Origin: Xiphydria camelus
Taxonomy: Eukaryota > Arthropoda > Insecta > Hymenoptera > Xiphydriidae
Direction: 5' to 3'
Assembly: GCA_963678675.1 (NCBI GenBank)
Contig: OY783201.1
Coordinates: forward strand, 21,793,186 to 21,857,185
Length of the DNA: 64,000 nucleotides
This document shows, piece by piece, positions 45,735 to 56,035 of the stretch. The notes below the pieces were generated by a model that did not search any database, was not told the origin of the DNA, and saw only the letters and a program-made list of their open reading frames with translations. Numbering within the stretch: position 1 is the first letter of the stretch; the number at the start of each line of letters is the position of its first letter. The position numbers and the translations under genes were made by a program.

Positions 45735-45930
45735 ATGTCGTTTTCGTCTCCTTCGACGTCTTCTGATGAAGAAGATATCGTATTTAATTCGAATTTGCAA
45801 AAATGGTGCATGTTTGAGAGGAATGAAAACATTCATACACATAATGTTAATAAAAAACGAAGTTTTCATGGAGAGTTCCATCATATTACTGACTTATTGT
45901 TGACCCGTCCGGTAATTGCTTTTCGAGAAA
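45735..45930 (+). pseudogene. PIF/Harbinger-like transposase N-terminal fragment
   Basis: The ATG at 45735 opens MSFSSPSTSSDEEDIVFNSN and continues to a KKRSFHGEFHHITDLLL block followed by a FRE motif. A Ser/Asp/Glu-rich start, then a basic GEFHHL-like motif leading into a FR-x-Y-FRM-like position, is the pattern I associate with the start of insect PIF/Harbinger transposases. After about 45930 the frame departs from it and ends at 46014-46016, inside or beside the palindrome at 46005. The DDE part is absent. Element ends were not found. Assignment is tentative. Confidence 0.45.
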
Positions 45931-46004
45931 AGTGCGAAACCGTGGTATTCGCGACCTATGTTCGCCGAAATACGCCGATTTGCCGATGGCGGATTAACGC
46001 TGTA

Positions 46005-46176
46005 GTTAGATGGTAAAATCAGATATGTGTCAATTTTCTTCATTTTTCAAGAGAACCATTTAAAATTGATTAATCTATCATAAAACATTTGCAAACAATT
46101 TATGATAAGTTAATCAATTTTAAATGACTCTCCTGAAAAATGAAGAAAATTGAAATATCTGATTTTGCCATCTAAC
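46005..46176. mobile_element. near-perfect palindromic MITE, 172 bp
   Basis: GTTAGATGGTAAAATCAGAT at 46005 and its inverse ATCTGATTTTGCCATCTAAC at 46157-46176 are flanked by TA on both sides. The arms continue through TCAATTTTCTTCATTTTTCA and CATTTAAAATTGATTAA almost to the centre (about 46090), with perhaps nine of ten bases paired. The symmetry suggests little decay, or conversion between the arms. Confidence 0.85.
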
Positions 46177-46267
46177 TACTGAACTATGGATATGGATGAC
46201 GCTATTAAACAATACGAAGCGATACTCAGCAATGTGTGTGTGTTTAATGTGTCTCTTATGACGTCTA

Positions 46268-46396
46268 GGGAAAAATTGTCTATATCGTACCACTGTTGAT
46301 ATTTTATTAACAGAGTGCTCAGCTATCTCTATTTCATAAAATATCAGTGGTGATACGATTTAGGTACCTAGTGGAATGATACAGGCAACTTTTCCT
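46268..46396. mobile_element. small MITE of a locally repeated family, about 129 bp
   Basis: GGGAAAAATTGTCTATATCG starts after a TA (46266-46267). The right half ends GGCAACTTTTCCT before TA (46397-46398). The core pairs CCACTGTTGATATTTTAT with ATAAAATATCAGTGGTGATA. Related copies are at 47891-48745 and 50470-50583. Confidence 0.65.
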
Positions 46397-46628
46397 TAAT
46401 CGTTTCGAGTATACGGATACTGTTATACTTCAGTGAGTATGTATGGCAGTATATAATATGTGGAAAAAAATGTCCCCCGAAAAGAAGTACCGATCCACAA
46501 AGCAGATCATCAATCACACACGCGCACTAAAGTACCAATCAAAGTAAACTAAAGAACAATTGAATACCACGCTGAGAAAACAATATCATGACAAGTAATG
46601 GATATAGATAGTTATACCATTAGTAGTA

Positions 46629-46959
46629 CAATAGACTCTCGATTATCCGAGGTAATCGGGACCGAGGGTACCTCGGTTAAAAATAAAACTCGGATAATCC
46701 GATGTTATTTTAAATTGGTACATTTTTTTTAATGTTAAAGGTAATGTTAAAGGTTAAAGGTACATTATACAGTTTTATATTTACTTACATATGTATTTCA
46801 TCTTACAAAGAAGTCTCTGGTGGATTTTTGAGTTAATTTTGTGCCTCTCTTGGAAGCGGCGATGTTGCGCCAACGTTGGAGAAGCAGTAGATCATGCGGC
46901 GAAGTCAGGAGAGAGCCCTCGGTTAATCCGGAGCCTCTCGGATAACCGCGAGTCTACTG
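46629..46959. mobile_element. Tigger-like MITE, 331 bp
   Basis: The left end CAATAGACTCTCGATTATCC and the inverse of the right end, CAGTAGACTCGCGGTTATCC, are flanked by TA (46627-46628 and 46960-46961). CAGTAGACTCTCG-x-TTATCCGA ends are a hallmark of pogo/Tigger elements. No coding. Confidence 0.85.
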
Positions 46960-46961
46960 TA

Positions 46962-47888
46962 TAAGGTTTATATACAAGTGTAGTTAATGAAAACGAGTAA
47001 CAGTTAAGATAAATCCATTAATATGTAGGTAATGAATCCTAGGTGCATTCGCCAATGCGTGATATGGTAACTGTTACTTGACCCATTATACAATCAATCG
47101 CCTTGTCGATTTCAAGCAACACAATTTCTAACCTTTGATGTATCATTAACTACTAATGTTTTGTTCTCGTAGTGCACTTCATTTAACATCCCATTTCCAG
47201 CTCACGTTACGCGCACCACAATTAGGTACCGCGAATCGCGTGGAGTCACTTTCGAAGCGCGAATCAAACGACGCAACTAATTGTGAAATGTCAACGCCTA
47301 ATCGGCTCCCGGCAAATTACGAGCTCGAATAGCTACGACGCGCCTATTCGCGCAAATACGCAGTGGCCACGTCACAATAGAGAGATTGCAGGGCATCGGG
47401 GTCCGCCAGCACTACGTTGACGGCTGGCAAAGATGAAAGAACGTCATCGCGGTGAGCTCCGCACTCACCGAGAACCGTCCGCGAGGATTTACATTTTCGA
47501 GGCACATACTCGTTCGGTTCTTTGTCTCGCGGGGAACGAATAGCGATCAATAGGCCAGTTCATATTATATAGCGCATATATAGCGCTGCGAGCGAAAACT
47601 CCATCATGAGGGAAACATTATGGAATAAAACGAAACTGCCGATTTTATCGAGCAACAGCGAGCTCTGTTTTATATCGCTCGTGATATGTAAAATTTCGCT
47701 TTAACAATCTGCCGTACGGCGTATTTTTTGAATGACATACTGATCCTTTACGCGTGTTTTCATATACGTATATGTGAAAAGTGGATATACGTTCCTCGCC
47801 GCGTTAAATCTGTTATCTCTTCAAATTGAACCGAGCAGATCACGATACTTTTTTCATTTCGAACACATTTTTTTTTAATATCTCGACA
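46962..47888. other. unique sequence with a CpG-rich patch
   Basis: Moderately CpG-rich at 47180-47560, otherwise AT-rich. No gene supported. Confidence 0.4.
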
Positions 47889-47890
47889 TA

Positions 47891-48745
47891 GGGAAAAGTT
47901 AGCTATATCGGTCCACACTGTCCAAATCGTACCATCATTGGTATTTTATAGGTTCGTTCCAACAAGCATTTTAGGACAGTTCTAGAACCGTCCTGGACCT
48001 AGTTAAGAATTATTTAATGCGCATGCGCCAGTCAGATGCGTTCTAGAACTGAATTCACGGGATGTGTTGGAACACAGGATCGCACACAGCACAGGGAGGC
48101 TTGTCCACCTTTTGTATACATTTTGCGGAAAATCACGGGTTATCCTAAGCGGATGTGTGAGTTCAACTAATTGTTGAAACGTAAAAAACATTAGAGTTTT
48201 CAAGGGCTTATCATGCACAAACATTCAAAAAAGCAGAAAAAGAAAGATGAGTCCAAAAAGAGTACAAGAGAGTGCATACATTTTTTCCTTCTATAACTTG
48301 GAGGGGAGTGATTTTTTCGGATTTTTTATTTTCAATTATCATTTACCTAAAAAGTTATCACAACTTTTATATCATGGCCATTAACTCATTGTGGAGTTAT
48401 TATGTTTTTTCATTTTTTCTCGAAACTATCTTTATGCATTTGTACTGTTCTCGGACTCACCGATTCAAATAGAGCGCGTCTCGCGCCTTACTACGCGTGG
48501 GCTAGAAAATCGTCCCAACTCAGAACTAGGGACTGGAATTACCGTTCTAGAACCGTTCTGTTACAGTTCGCAGTTTAGTTGGAACGCTCTTTGGAATCGT
48601 TCCAGAACCAGTTCTGTGTTTGTTGGAACGGCTAAGCCAGACTGCGCACACTCCGCCGAGTTCAGAACCAGTTCTCATGTTAGTTGGAACGAACCTTATG
48701 ATACAGCTACACACTGTTTGATAGAAAATCAGTGGTGATCAAAAG
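47891..48745. repeat. MITE copy split by a later insertion
   Basis: GGGAAAAGTTAGCTATATCG starts after TA (47889-47890) and matches the left half of the MITE at 46268-46396. The right half, AAATCAGTGGTGAT, lies at 48727-48740. The halves are separated by the element at 47950-48696, which inserted in the loop. Confidence 0.6.
47950..48696. mobile_element. element with AGGTTCGTTCCAAC ends, 747 bp
   Basis: AGGTTCGTTCCAAC at 47950 is the inverse of GTTGGAACGAACCT ending 48696. The flanks are TAT on each side (47947-47949 and 48697-48699), a possible 3-bp target duplication. TTGGAACG plus a CCAGTTCTG-like box recurs near the right end (48580, 48624, 48684), like subterminal transposase binding sites. 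No transposase recognised; family unknown. Confidence 0.7.
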
Positions 48746-48989
48746 CTTCGATAGAGGCTCGCGCCAAGGACTAAAAACGCGTAGCGCCAGGCGCGAGGCT
48801 CACAGAGATGCAGATACGCAACAGGATGCAATACGCATTCCGTCATGTGACGCTACTACATGCGCATGGATCTCTCCATTGTCTCGAATACTGGAATGAA
48901 AATTCATTTTTTTAAATCCGGTACTTATATATATTATTGAACAATGCGACTTGATAAATTATCAAGAGCTTTGATATTATTTAAACACA

Positions 48990-49450
48990 ATAAACGTATG
49001 TAAATATCCCGGAAACGGTAAGAGACACGGCTAAACAGAGAACATTTTTGGGCTTCCTAAAGAAAGAATCAAACTTTTAGTCGCTATGATGTTCTTGTAC
49101 ATCACGAACCGATAATTATTTAAACGATTAACACAATTGCAAATATCTCGGAAATGGTGACAAAGACGATGAAATGGACAAAAATGTTTAACCATTCATA
49201 CGAGCTCGAATATTCAGCTACGATGGTATTACGATAATTCGTTTAAACAATAAATATTTGCAAATATCTCGAAAACTGTGGGTACGACGAAATGGAGGAA
49301 ATATTGGAGGTACTTCAGGGAAGGTTTTGAAACAATATATAGATGGTCGAAAGTCTAACTGTGACGGTATTATTGAAGAATACGAATTAATAATTTATTT
49401 AAATAATGAAATGATGCAAACATCTCGAAAGCAGTGATAAATATGGCTAA
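48990..49450. repeat. degenerate tandem repeat, units of about 120-155 bp
   Basis: The box GCAAATATCTCGGAAA-GTG recurs at about 48999, 49138, 49261 and 49417. Each is followed by an ACGAAATGGA-like box and later by a CTACGATGGTATT-like box and ACGAATTATTTAAA-like sequence. At least four diverged units; no coding. Confidence 0.65.
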
Positions 49451-49969
49451 ATGAGTGAAATTCAGACAATATATGCCGGGCATATTGAGTTGTTACGTAG
49501 AAGTATGAATATGAAGAAGTCAATCCATAAGCCGTGAACGAATTTCAAAAAACTAATGATATCCCCAAAAATATAGCAAAAATGTAAAAAATATGCCAAG
49601 GGCTATGCGAAGCATCTTACAAAATGTATCCACTATAAAAGTTGTGTTGGCAAAGATTCTAACAAAAACGACACACCGTGTTTAGTCCCACACAAAAAGT
49701 ATTGGTATCCAAATGTAGTGCCAAATACCTACATACTTACCAAGCATTTCTCGGGATGGGCGAGATAGATGTGAGAGTGTGAGCAAAAAATTCGATTAAT
49801 CCTTCAACCTCCCCTATGTTGTCCATTTCGTAAATCAGTTGGTATAATCAAACGTAATAAATGTGACCGAGATCGAAATGACAAATGACTATACCAAAGC
49901 AGGCCACCTATGTTCAAAATGTTACTTGGCGAGCCCATGCCTGAACAAATTATTATTATTGTTTGTGTA
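49451..49969. other. AT-rich stretch, nothing recognised
   Basis: No supported feature. Possibly contains the 3' UTR of the retrotransposon on its right. Confidence 0.4.
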
Positions 49970-50305
49970 TGCTCTGGCTGGGGTACTTTTGAACTCTAAG
50001 AATTAATATAGATAGACAGATATATTTATATCACCCCAGCGGCCATGAATAAATGGGCTTGGTTAGGTGTCCTAATACAACATTTTCTCTCAAAACACTC
50101 ACACTTCGTACATCACACTCCGTACCTTTGTATTATTTTTCTCCTTCTCTTTCCTTGCTTTTTCCATCTCTTTTAACCACTCTACCTCTTCCACGGTTCC
50201 TGAACTGAACGATATTTGACTCACCCCCACTTCTCCTGATTTTAAGCCTCCGCAATTTATCACTAGATGTTCTAGGGACCCAACTTTCTCTCCGCATAAT
50301 ACACA
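49970..50305 (-). mobile_element. 3' end of a non-LTR retrotransposon
   Basis: A minus-strand reading frame with a C-terminal C2HC motif (50099-50305) is followed by about 130 bases that could be a 3' UTR (CCAAGCCCATTTATTCATGG and downstream AT-rich tail). Everything upstream of the zinc motif is missing, as in typical 5'-truncated LINE copies, although here the break leaves only the last 70 codons. The exact 3' end is not visible. Confidence 0.55.
50099..50305 (-). pseudogene. LINE ORF2 C-terminus with C2HC zinc motif
   Basis: The frame begins CVLCGEKVGSLEHLVINCGG: Cys-x2-Cys-x8-His-x4-Cys, the C-terminal motif after the RNase H or reverse transcriptase region in Jockey-, I- and R1-type elements. 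It continues through a Glu/Lys-rich helix (VEWLKEMEKARKEKEKN) to a stop at 50099-50101 with no internal stop. Reverse transcriptase is absent. The motif is clear; the clade cannot be assigned from this fragment. Confidence 0.75.
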
Positions 50306-50469
50306 ATAAGAATTAATATAATGTTATTCGATAATATATGGAGTGTATATTATATAACATAGTACTCTACTACTCTACAATTTCTTCTGCGACGGGCCAG
50401 CCGAGGACCATTACGAACATTGGTGACCTTTTTACATTTTTGATGTATCTTGGGGGTACGATTATCTAC

Positions 50470-50583
50470 TTCCCAATTATGTAAATCGTAGGTAATACCA
50501 TCGATTTTCTGTGAAACAGAATAATCTGCTATCTCTGTTTCGTAAAATATCAGTAGTAGTACGACATAAGCAATTTTGTCCTA
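50470..50583. repeat. third copy of the local small MITE family
   Basis: CGTAAAATATCAGTAGTAGT, followed by GCAATTTTGTCC and TA, matches the right half of the MITE at 46268-46396. The left half (ACCATCGATTTTCTGTGAAACAG) is the inverse, less well conserved. Confidence 0.55.
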
Positions 50584-50589
50584 TATTAT

Positions 50590-53300
50590 TTAAGAGCCCG
50601 TCGAGTAAAGAATTGAACGTGAACTTCATATCACATAAATAACGTATGTTATTAAAACCTGGTGTATACGTCGTACGCCTTCCTTTATATGTCATACACG
50701 TATAATTTTAGTTTGAAAACTTTGTAGGGAAAACTACAAATAACGGAAATCAACGAAGATTATAGTTTGACATCCGGTATACTGCGTCGAGTGAAAATAA
50801 TTACATTTTCGAGTCTCAGTGACCTCAGTGAAAAACGATGGTACAAAAACAAAAAATACAGTACTTTAAAAATAAGAGACCGTGAATCGGGGTAGCATAA
50901 GTAGAATAAAAAAAATTTCGACGCTATAGCGTCTTAAATGCGGTTAAAATCAACGTTTATGATCCATCCTAACCATTTTTCACGGAGATCTGTCGTGATG
51001 GGCAAAATCTGGAAACACGATCGATTTCCACGATTAAAAATACGTCCGGAAATCGTTGATTTCTTTCGATGGCTAAAATCGTGTTGTACTGTGCAATTAT
51101 AATCAAATTCTTCTCTCACAATCGGTATAGCGTGGATAAAGCAAGCGCGTGCGCTTGCGCCTCAATTGTTTCGACTATTTGTCGAAGTCGTATTATTTAA
51201 TGCGAAACTCTCTATATATACGTATCCTGTAGAGTATCGAGAACGAACGTGCGCGTGCTGTACAAAGCCAAGCAAACCGCGCATCGTACGGATGCATTAC
51301 CGTGATTGCTACGGCAGGAAATGCTAATTCACTAATGTGTTACTGTATAGCCATAGATATAGCAGTATCCCCCATGCACTCTGTGTACCGAGAGAAATTT
51401 CGGTTTATACGTCCGTGCGACAACGGCGTGATGTGGTTTCGATAGATCGACGATCGCGAGGAGGTTTCCCTCGGTCGCTCGCGGTCTGATTACCCATGAT
51501 TCGATGAAGCAAAGCTCTATCATGGTTCGCCGCAAGTAAATTTTGCGGTGGTTTTGGGTGTCGTTCGTCGTGAAGGATAATAAACTGCGTGTGTTGGGAT
51601 TTGGCGAACGACTACGAAATGAGGAGCTTCCTTCTTGAGAACATACTGAGAAAACAATATAACACAAGCGTTGTGGTGTAATATAACAGACATGCAACTT
51701 ACATGTGTAACTGACGTAATGTAATTTTTTACTCTCTTTCATGTTATATATCTACTATACTGAATGGAAATAACTGACGCTATATTGCTTGTAATTCCCA
51801 TGTTATATAACTGTTATGAATTGTGTTACTGAGAACCTGTCGCAACCAAGAGCAACATTTTTGACGGGTGAAAGCAATTAGTTGCTTCACGATGATATTT
51901 TGTTGATATAGGTATTTGAGAATAAATTACAACGTTTTGAAAAAACAAGTTCCTTAAATTTACATATAGATTGGATCTCATCCACTCGCTTGTAAAAGGT
52001 ATAAGAATACGAGCAAGAATACTGCCGTAATACAGGATACTTCATTGACGGCGTACCTAACGTACATCCTCCCTATCCTTTACCGATGTTTTGTCCGTGT
52101 ACTTGGAAAGTGCGATGGAGAGAGAGAGAGGATTCGTATTTTTATTTTCCACAAAATGCTACATTTATACGCAAGAGTAAAAACTGCAATTGACAAATAC
52201 GTCTTCACATGGGCTCTGATTGCTTTGATTATCGTTCGCTTTTTTTTCAATATTAGGCACGGTTTCGAAAAATGGAAGAATCATTAGAAAAAGGGAAGTA
52301 CTGGGGTGATAACCCTCTCTGCTATTACTACTGCAATCACCGAAAAAAGATGCAAAGTTTGACAGCTTTTTATTTTCGAATCATTACTCATCTTTTAATA
52401 AATCTGAAGTTTTTCAATATTTGAGTATTGTAAACAACATCAGACGAGCCGGCCCAAAACTGTCGCGGAACGCTCGCGCATGCGTCTCAGCTGATTCGTG
52501 TAGTGACATGGTCTATTCAATGACTGACACAACTGGGACAACAGATATAACTTAATCGATGTTGTCCCAAAATCCGACGCGGCTCGCGACCTCGCCAACG
52601 GCCATGTCGAAGCACATTCAACTCGGTAAATTAAACATAAATACCGGAGTATTTAAATCGACTGAACGAGGAAGGACGCGAGTCCGTCAATCAGTTATCC
52701 ATGCTTGGAATGGAAATCACAACTGGCAGCTGTTACGTTGAGACCGATTTGCATAAATACGACGACTAACTAGATTTCAGTTGAATTTCAGTTTTAAGCG
52801 GCGCCAGACATAATATGTTTATCATCATAGAAAACAGGAAACAAGTCATGGTTTGCTAATTTATAATTTGAATTAAAAATTCGTAGCTTCTCTCACGTTT
52901 TTTTTTTTTTCAGAACTTTAAAATTCGAAAACTTTTTCGCCTTGTTTTACCCAGTCAAATATTCCTAATTCGCGATATTCATCAAGTCAAAGCTGCTTTA
53001 ATTTTCTTAATTTTTATGTCAATTTAACAGAAGTCATTTGTTACAAGTGTAAATTGTAAGTGATGTATCGAATTTAGATTACGCCATGTACGATTAAGGT
53101 AACAAATTTACGCAAAATTTAATTTACTGAATCACCTAGCGTGTAAAATTTACTTATTATTAATTTCATAATTCAGTAGGACTCATAAAGCACACATAAT
53201 TGCTGTACACCAAAATCTAGGTTTTCGTGTGCAAAATTGCTGCAAAATGTACAACATATGTCTGGCTGGGTATTTATCGGTTATAATGAAAATGTGACAT
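50590..53300. other. AT-rich region, no gene recognised
   Basis: Short frames only. A CpG-richer patch (51120-51600) has an open minus-strand frame without recognisable motif. GGGACAACAGATATAACTTA pairs loosely with GATGTTGTCCC at 52529-52566 (short hairpin). A (GA)5 run lies at 52117. Nothing else. Confidence 0.4.
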
Positions 53301-53920
53301 ACAAACGTAAAGATCTTTACCGCCACCGCGACGGAAGAAAGCAGCTACGGAAAGACGATGAAGCTCGAGAGATGTCAATAAGCAAAAGTTCGTTTTGACG
53401 CCGTCACGCAGGAGATTACGCAAAATATAACCGAGCATCCCGGTCTCTTTAATGGATATGCATAATGGCGGAACCGCAAATGAGTTAATTACGAAACAAT
53501 GAAATAGTTAGCGCCGCTGATTCGAGTTCCCCGCTGTGCGGCTAGTGCCAACTGGCGCTAACTTAGTGCCGTTGTTTCGTCGAGTTACCCGGCTAACTTC
53601 GCGGCAATCTGTTCCATCCTCTCGCCCGCACCGTCTCCTTCCTTCCTTCCTTCCTTCCTTCCAGCTCTCCCCGAGCGCGAGCTTCTTCACCGTCGCCTCG
53701 TTTCCATGTTCCTCCATCGAGGACGAGGTAACGACTCACCGGAGAAAAGTCATTATAATCGTGCGCGCAGCGACGAGAAACTCGAGACCAACGCTTCTCG
53801 GCGTTCGCGAGTTTCTATCAAGGCACAGGAATTAATTACCGTGTTAAACGTCGATACCCCGAAATGGCTCGAAAATCCAAACGCCATCTATGTACCAGGC
53901 ACTGATTTCATGAACTAAAT
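53300..53920. promoter_or_regulatory. CpG-rich island with a CTTC microsatellite
   Basis: CpG-rich block. (CTTC)n covers about 53638-53662. Frames on both strands look compositional. CGAG followed by GTAACGAC at 53727 is a mediocre donor. No supported exon. Confidence 0.35.
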
Positions 53921-54241
53921 CGTCAATAATAATTATAGTAACCCGTTATTCCGTACTCCTGTAGCCCCTTTTAGAACTCCTCCCGCCCACCTGCTAGCCG
54001 TTTCAGAAATGTAGCCCAAAAAATTCGTTTTTAAGAACCCCAAAGAATGAATTTGCTGAAATAAAAGAAATCTTTAATAAGTAAAAAAAAGCACTTAGTT
54101 ACATTTATTTTCAATGCGAGGTGCTATTCAACATTCATGAAGAATGATCAGAGCGTCGACGTCAACGTCAGTCACAATTAGTCAGTGTCTCCAATCCACT
54201 ACACGAGCTATTTGCACCTTCCTCCCTTAGCTATACGTCAT

Positions 54242-54895
54242 GTACACCCAGCGTCAATGATTCTGATCGACCCGCTTTGGGTGACGGCACTTCAATTGAA
54301 TCGACCGTAGACGAACGGTACGAGCGGACCTTCTTGTTTTGCCATGAAGCACCAGTCACATTAATTTAGCCATTATGACAAAACACTAACAAGGAGAGGC
54401 TCAGGTCTGCGGGTCACCGATTTGACAAAGTCTCTTCTTATTTATAGAGCACCACTAGTGGGGTACACCAGCACAACCCTGGGGAGACAACATGGCGGGA
54501 AATTGATTCATTGCGTTTTGTATTATAGAATCATGATAAAATTAAAATTTTATTGGAAAAAATAAAAATAAAAAAAAAAAGTTCAAGAGAAGAGCCTCGA
54601 TTAACCGCTCGGCCACGCAGACTATCGAAAAATGCACTATTGGGAGTTGTAGAAATACTACAAGCTCAATTTTAGGGATGATTTTCTCCCTTATTTTTGA
54701 GTGTTGCGCCCTAAGATTGTGGTGGTGTACGCCACTAGTGATGCTCTATGAATAAGAAGAGACTCGGTCAAATCGGTGACCCGCAAACCTGAGTCTCTCC
54801 TTGTAAGATTCACTCGAATCTTTTAGTTATGGTCGACTTGACAGAAGTACCGTCACCCAAAGCGGGTTGATCAGAATCATTGACGCTGGGTGTAC
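54242..54895. mobile_element. large foldback element with tRNA A-box-like segment, 654 bp
   Basis: GTACACCCAGCGTCAATGAT at 54242 is the inverse of ATCATTGACGCTGGGTGTAC ending 54895. The arms continue with about 90 percent pairing through GACCCGCTTTGGGTGACGG, GCGGGTCACCGATTTGAC and AGAGTCTCTTCTTAT-type sequence to about 54480 and 54715. The left arm has about 70 extra bases (54300-54385). In the loop, the minus strand at 54622-54596 reads CTGCGTGGCCGAGCGGTTAA, like the 5' part of a serine or leucine tRNA including the A box, followed by a T run. No protein coding recognised. Confidence 0.75.
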
Positions 54896-55301
54896 TCTAC
54901 GCATGGGCACGTACCGACCTACCCTCTACGTACCGGCCACTTATTTCGTGAACTAATAAAGCAGTGTCAAAGCCCTCATCTGCAGTTCCTTCACCCTGGT
55001 TCCACCGTAACGATAGTGCCAAATAGGCGTCGTGCAGATGACTATCCACGCCGCCGCGCGTCGCCACTGTGCTGTTCTCGAATCACGTACGTGTCTTAAG
55101 AGGCCGACATACCAGGCCCACTAGTTTCTCCTGCGGGGCAGCGGTGAGACGAGGTAATGTCAAAACGCTAGAAGGGGGTGGAGCTACGCGAGGTTAGCGA
55201 TGTTGCCGAATGCATGCAGTGTGGATACGGTCCGGTTAGGTTAGGTCTTACGCCGGCCTCAGTGGCGAGAGCATGGCTCGCTCCCGTTTAGACCGGGATA
55301 C
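54896..55301. other. CpG-rich spacer with TTAGG-like motif
   Basis: GGTTAGGTTAGGTC at 55226 resembles two units of the insect telomere repeat. CpG content is high. No gene supported; the short plus-strand frame at 54890-55099 shows nothing recognisable. Confidence 0.4.
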
Positions 55302-55357
55302 CGCGTCGCGCGCGCGTTCCAAGTGTCTCCGGGATTGGCGTACGTCATGTCACCAAT

Positions 55358-55427
55358 GCTTCGATAGCGCAACGGTTAAGTTGCCGGGCTGGGGGTCTCG
55401 ATGTCGCGGGTTCAATTCTTGTTCGGA
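55358..55427 (+). pseudogene. tRNA-like module, left arm
   Basis: TAGCGCAACGGTTAAG fits a tRNA A box and GCGGGTTCAATTCTTG a T arm with B box, 34 bases apart, followed by a T run that could terminate RNA polymerase III. A loop reading CTGGGGG would place a proline-type GGG anticodon, but the anticodon stem has a mismatch and the acceptor ends do not pair well. So this is a tRNA-derived or tRNA-mimicking module, not a tRNA gene I would accept. Confidence 0.55.
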
Positions 55428-55647
55428 TTTTTTTTTTATTAACTTTTTTCATTCGATTACAACCTTTTCTTGTTATAGAAAGTGGTTTACATTATCGAAT
55501 AAAATAAGAGTTTCAATTTTTTTCATAGTTTTACGTTATTTTCTTCCTCGTTGAGGTGAACCAATATTATTAGAAAGAACAGTTGGAAGCATCGTTGCAT
55601 TTTTTATTCTTACATTTCGTCATGGGAATTTTTGGCTGCCGAAGATT

Positions 55648-55837
55648 TTATACACGATTTTTTGGATAATAATTGTCGAAAAAACATTTGAAGCACACCG
55701 TATTTTGACACCATGAACATTTGACGAATGGAACTTTGCCACACGCACATTTACACTTTAAAAGCGTTATGGGAAAGCAAATTTCATTGACATTTTCGAA
55801 AAACGGCCTGATTGGCAATAATATTGGTTCACCTCAA
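55648..55837 (-). pseudogene. cysteine-rich C-terminal fragment between the foldback arms
   Basis: The minus-strand frame reads EPILLPIRPFFENVNEICF, then KCKCACGKVPFVKCSWCQNT and VCFKCFF before a stop at 55648-55650. Eight cysteines in the pattern C-x-C-x-C-x6-C-x2-C-x4-C-x2-C suggest a zinc-binding cluster, as at the C-terminus of many transposases. The frame opens just after a stop within the arm, so only a tail remains. I cannot name the family. Confidence 0.45.
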
Positions 55838-55965
55838 CGAGGAAGAAAAAATAACGTAAAACTATAAAAACAATTGAAACTTTTATTTTATTCGATAATG
55901 TAACCCACTTTCTATAACAAGAAGGGATTGTATAATCGAATGAAAAAAGTTAATAAAAAAAAAAA

Positions 55966-56035
55966 CCCGACAAGACTTGAACCCGCGACATCGAGACTCC
56001 CAGCCCGGCAACTTAACCGTTGCGCTATCGAAGCA
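55966..56035 (-). pseudogene. tRNA-like module, right arm
   Basis: Inverse copy of the module at 55358-55427: A box TAGCGCAACGGTTAAG and B-box region GCGGGTTCAAGTCTTG, again followed by a T run on its own strand. It differs from the left module at a few bases (GAGTCTCG for GGGTCTCG, AAGTCTTGTC for AATTCTTGTT), which gives a divergence measure between the arms. Confidence 0.55.

Noticed and set aside
55226..55239. Telomeric TTAGG array
   Set aside because: Only two near-units; common by chance and no array follows.
55358..55427. Functional tRNA-Pro gene
   Set aside because: A and B boxes are present, but the acceptor ends do not pair and the anticodon stem is imperfect; the same module is mirrored in a foldback element.
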